NCBI GenBank assembly: GCA_012295275.1
Contig: CM022666.1
Coordinates: 15,166,940-15,230,939 of the forward strand
Source: Chrysomallon squamiferum
Taxonomy: Eukaryota; Mollusca; Gastropoda; Neomphalida; Peltospiridae
Reading direction: 5' to 3'
DNA length: 64,000 nt
Below are positions 61,001-64,000 of this stretch, one piece after another (the stretch's first letter is position 1; each line of letters begins with the position of its first letter). The notes below the pieces were generated by a model. That model was not told the origin of the DNA. It saw only the letters and a list, made by a program, of their open reading frames with translations, and did not search any database. The translations under genes and the position numbers were made by a program.

Positions 61001-62171
61001 AAATAAATAAATAATATATATATACACACACATTAAAACACAAGTTATAAAGAGATTATAAAATGTTTCTTATATAAAAGAAATTACTTTGTAGGGAGTT
61101 GTGCATTACAAAAAAAAAGTTAGTTTTGTGATCAGAGTGCTGGTTATCTACATCACTGACTGAATGACAGAAAAGTTGCTGTAGTTTTACATGAAATCTT
61201 TACACTACATCAACTACATCCTGTATTTGCACATTTTCATGCCTCTGTATATACAATGACATAAAACAAATCTTTTGTTAATAATTATGATTATAAATCA
61301 TTTCATAAAATGGAATCATTACATAATTATGATATGGAAAAATTTGCTTAATAATTTTACATAATTACAATGTTGGTAAATTCATGTACTATATATATAT
61401 ATACATATATATATACACAGACATATATATATACATAATTATGATGCTGTTAAATTCACACAATGGACAGTTATTTAATTAGAAAATAAATAAACACAAC
61501 AGACTGTTACATAATTAAGATATACTTATAAATTCAAATTATAACAGTCAAATGATTCTTGTAAATTACAATACAGATTTTTATATATTTAGTAAATTCT
61601 TACTGTATTTGCATACTTATGATACTTATAAATTCAAATAACAATGTTAAGTCATATAATATGCAAAAGATTGTTACATAACTATGGTAAATAGGTAATA
61701 CTGATATACAGTTCTGTCCCAGTCATCAAAAATACACATAAGTAATTTCATCATTTCTGATGCATGTTAGGTTTTAAGACAATTTTGCATTTGTCAAATG
61801 CTTTTAGGAATTCATAAAAGATAACAAAATTTATTTAAATAACAGGTATAACAGAAATGTGTAAACTTTGATAGGTCCTGGATGAACAAGTAATAAGACA
61901 TAAATAGCACTAACAACACAGTTCATATACAGTATGGCTGTTAAAAAAATATGTAAGCTTGGAAGAAAATCCAGATAAATATTATATTTTTTTAAATCAC
62001 AAAATATTAACAAAGTCAAAGTGGTCTTTTTATAATTCCAGCTTACAAAATAGTTAAAAAAATAACTTTTACCTGTTTTTCACTGAATTTAAATAAATAT
62101 TTAATGGTACTCCAGCACTATATCCCCACACACTATAAAAGGAAAATGTTAATCCACTGTGTGTGTGTACA
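58001..62171. other. Gene-poor interval between FXR and the MINDY4-family gene
   Basis: Low-complexity AT-rich DNA without recognisable exons. The two genes converge here, so it should hold both 3' ends. A minus-strand poly(A) signal candidate (TTTATT on plus) lies at 60800-60805. Confidence 0.45.
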
Positions 62172-62572
62172 TCAAACGTATGGTGAGGTGCCATTCCAGT
62201 GAACTGATGCTCCACTCCACCTGAAACACACAAAAATGATAAAGAAACATTAGCTTCAAAGTGTTGTTTAGATCAGGTGTTTGGAAACTGGTTTGAGAAT
62301 ATATGTGTCCTGGTAGTGGTGTGTACTGTGTGAGTGTGTGTCAGTGTGTATGAGTGTGTGAATGTGTGTTTGTATATGTGTCTGTGTTTTTGTGGGTGTC
62401 AACGAAAGTGTCTGTGTATGTGAGTATCAGTGTATATATTTTTTGATGTGTATGTGTTTATGTATTTATATGTGAGCATGCCTCTGACATGTACATGTGT
62501 GATATTTGTAGTGAAGAGTAAAAGTTTACTTTGTCATGATGCACTGTTCTAGAGGTGGTATCTTCTGACTTG

Positions 62573-62612
<40 letters not shown>

Positions 62613-63582
62613 ATGTATTTATCTGTGAGCATGCCTCTGACATGTACATGTGTGATATTTGCTGTGAAGAGTAAAAGTTTACTTTGTCATGATGCACTGT
62701 TCTAGAGGTGGTATCTTCTGACTCTCACTGCGACAGAACAAACTCGTCTTTGGTCTCACTCGGGTAAAACGAGTGTCTGAAAATAACAATTAAACCTTTA
62801 CAAACTGTGAGACTCTGAATCATTATAAATAAATACTTAAATAAATAAATAAAAATAAATAAAAATAAATAAATGAATAAATAAATAAAATAATAAATAA
62901 ATAAATGAATAAATAAATAAATAAATAAACAAGGACACTAGAACCAATGTGTTTGTTTCACTAAAACAATTATAAAGTAAACTAAAATATAATTTAACAT
63001 TATCAGAATATTCTAACTGTGTGAAAGTATGTGAAAAGTGCTGCATGCTATTTGTCTGGTACACATTGCTGGTTCATCCTGACAAGTGAGAACATAAAAA
63101 AAAAAAAAAAAGAAAAAAAATAATGTTTTGACCATGTGAATATATCTCACTAAAGTTTATGGAAAGTTCATTGTTATTATATTATAATTATAAAACTAAA
63201 ATATGTGAAAAGTATTGTACTGTTATTTACCTATGGTATGTACTGTACTGTTTTTTTTAACCTATGGAAAGCACTGTATTGTTATTTATCTATGGTATGT
63301 ACTGAGTTGTTGTTTACCTATGGTATGTACTGTACTGTTGTTTACCTATAGTAGGCACTGTATTGTTATTTACCTATGGAAAGCACTGTATTGTTATTTA
63401 CCTATGGAAAGCACTGTTGGTTTAGTTTGACTAGAGAGACCTGTGTAGTAGTTGAGCTGAAAGCGATGCTCCACTCTCCAGTGTCGTACAAGATCAACAT
63501 TTGTGCTGAACAGCAAACCAAACTGGTTGTTAACTTTCGTCAGCCATATTGGATACTGTGGTGTTTTCAGCATGCTCCCTAC
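62172..63582 (-). CDS. MINDY4B: MINDY4-family protein (MINDY4B-like), last three coding exons
   Basis: Exons 63402-63582, 62683-62776 and 62172-62220 join in phases 0/1/2 to 107 codons plus stop. The translation VGSMLKTPQYPIWLTKV, VDLVRHWRVEHRFQLNYYTG and IPPLEQCIMTKWSGASVHWN ends GTSPYV. It matches the C-terminal end of MINDY4/FAM188B proteins (human ends with an IPPLE-CIRTKW-GA-VNWNG phrase). MINDY enzymes cut K48-linked ubiquitin chains. Active members have a histidine in the -SESHFSVLF- strand; here the aligned stretch is VNNQFGLLF, with Gln at that position. This fits the inactive MINDY4B branch, though the subfamily call rests on memory. The N-terminal part and the catalytic Cys lie beyond the right edge. 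The introns carry two donor duplications, listed separately. Confidence 0.72.
62457..62723 (-). repeat. Duplicated 114-bp block with the exon end and donor of the MINDY4B penultimate exon
   Basis: Segment 62610-62723 recurs at 62457-62570 (offset 153) with three mismatches. It includes the last 41 nt of the genuine exon (62683-62723), its donor and 73 nt of intron. The second copy lies downstream in the transcript, separated by a (GT)n run at about 62573-62610. Confidence 0.93.
62825..62935. repeat. (AAAT)n microsatellite in the MINDY4B intron
   Basis: Interrupted AAAT/AATG tetranucleotides. Confidence 0.9.
63203..63417 (-). repeat. 28-bp minisatellite repeating the MINDY4B exon-end splice donor
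   Basis: On the plus strand the unit CTATGGAAAGCACTG plus TATTGTTATTTAC recurs seven times, plus a decayed eighth copy. The rightmost copy overlaps the last 15 nt of the exon ending at 63402. Read in the sense of the gene, each unit is CAGTGCTTTCCATAG|GTAAATA. The GT is kept in five of the six intronic copies. Confidence 0.93.
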
Positions 63583-64000
63583 CTGAAATCGAAATGATTT
63601 ATCTCTAATTTAAAAAAATAAAAATAAAAATAATAAAAATAATGAAAATGAAAAATGGAAACAGAAAATAAACATTATTTTTATCATACTGAAATATTTA
63701 TTTTCACTTTAAAAAAAAAAAAAGAAGAAAATAATTAGTTATTAATTTATTGATATTTGTTTTCACTGAACAAATGTATAACAATATTTGATAATGAGTA
63801 ATAATAAAAATGAATGATAGCAAAAGAAGAAGATTATTATTACTTTGAGTATCAGAAACTGAAATAGCTCTTTGCTAATACAACATGCAAATTCATGTGG
63901 ACACACATTTACTAATATGATACCCAGAAACAAAGACACATAAACAAACACATAGACACTCAACATATAGTTTTATTTAGACTGTCATTATATTAACTCA
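63583..64000. other. MINDY4B intron, right edge of window
   Basis: AT-rich sequence with no exon seen on the minus strand up to the edge. The upstream exons of this gene are outside the window. Confidence 0.5.

Noticed and set aside
63215-63430. Plus-strand reading frame with repeated YLWK/YGKHC-like words
   Set aside because: It is the antisense shadow of the 28-bp donor minisatellite of MINDY4B; the regular peptide pattern follows from the DNA repeat.

Overview
This window is animal nuclear DNA. It is very AT-rich, crowded with microsatellites, and its genes are split into short GT-AG exons with long introns. The four recognisable genes are conserved animal genes (TMLHE, WDR44, an FMR1/FXR-family gene and a MINDY4-family gene). 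The single FXR-type gene and the general texture suggest an invertebrate, most likely a lophotrochozoan such as a mollusc; the species cannot be read from the sequence. All intron-exon calls were made by eye from splice signals, reading-frame continuity and remembered protein families, with no alignment run.

Layout. (1) 1-1092, minus: the 5' part of an unrecognised coiled-coil ORF that runs off the left edge, preceded by a satellite-like array at 1500-2890. (2) 3000-10540: no gene seen; microsatellites and short tandem repeats. (3) 10572-17157, plus: complete TMLHE in five coding exons (439 aa). (4) 17211-21890: AT-rich, no gene seen. (5) 21894-39272, minus: WDR44 in 21 coding exons (26222-39272), with a long downstream stretch that is probably 3'UTR and holds one puzzling coding-like segment at its far end. 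(6) 39273-40461: a short head-to-head interval with a CRE site. (7) 40462-53190, plus: complete FMR1/FXR-family gene in 17 coding exons (732 aa), followed by a long 3' flank. (8) 62172-63582, minus: the last three coding exons of a MINDY4-family gene, closest in feel to the inactive MINDY4B type, continuing off the right edge.

The genes are not a functional operon. TMLHE is mitochondrial carnitine biosynthesis, WDR44 a RAB11/VAP membrane-traffic scaffold, FXR an RNA-binding translational regulator, and MINDY4B a deubiquitinase-fold protein. Only WDR44 and FXR look physically coupled, through a possible shared divergent promoter.

The most unusual signal is a repeated pattern at splice junctions. 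In two unrelated genes on opposite strands, the intron right after an exon starts with a tandem array (43-bp and 28-bp units) in which every unit rebuilds the exon's AG|GT junction, with branch-point-like sequence upstream. Two further junctions, a TMLHE acceptor with the start of exon 2 and a MINDY4B donor with the end of its exon, are also duplicated into the neighbouring intron. Other points of note: a one-base frameshift in a C homopolymer of WDR44 exon 5, a pure 185-bp GAA/TTC tract in a WDR44 intron, a pogo-like MITE 30 bp from an FXR acceptor, and a glutamine where the catalytic histidine is expected in the MINDY4-family gene.
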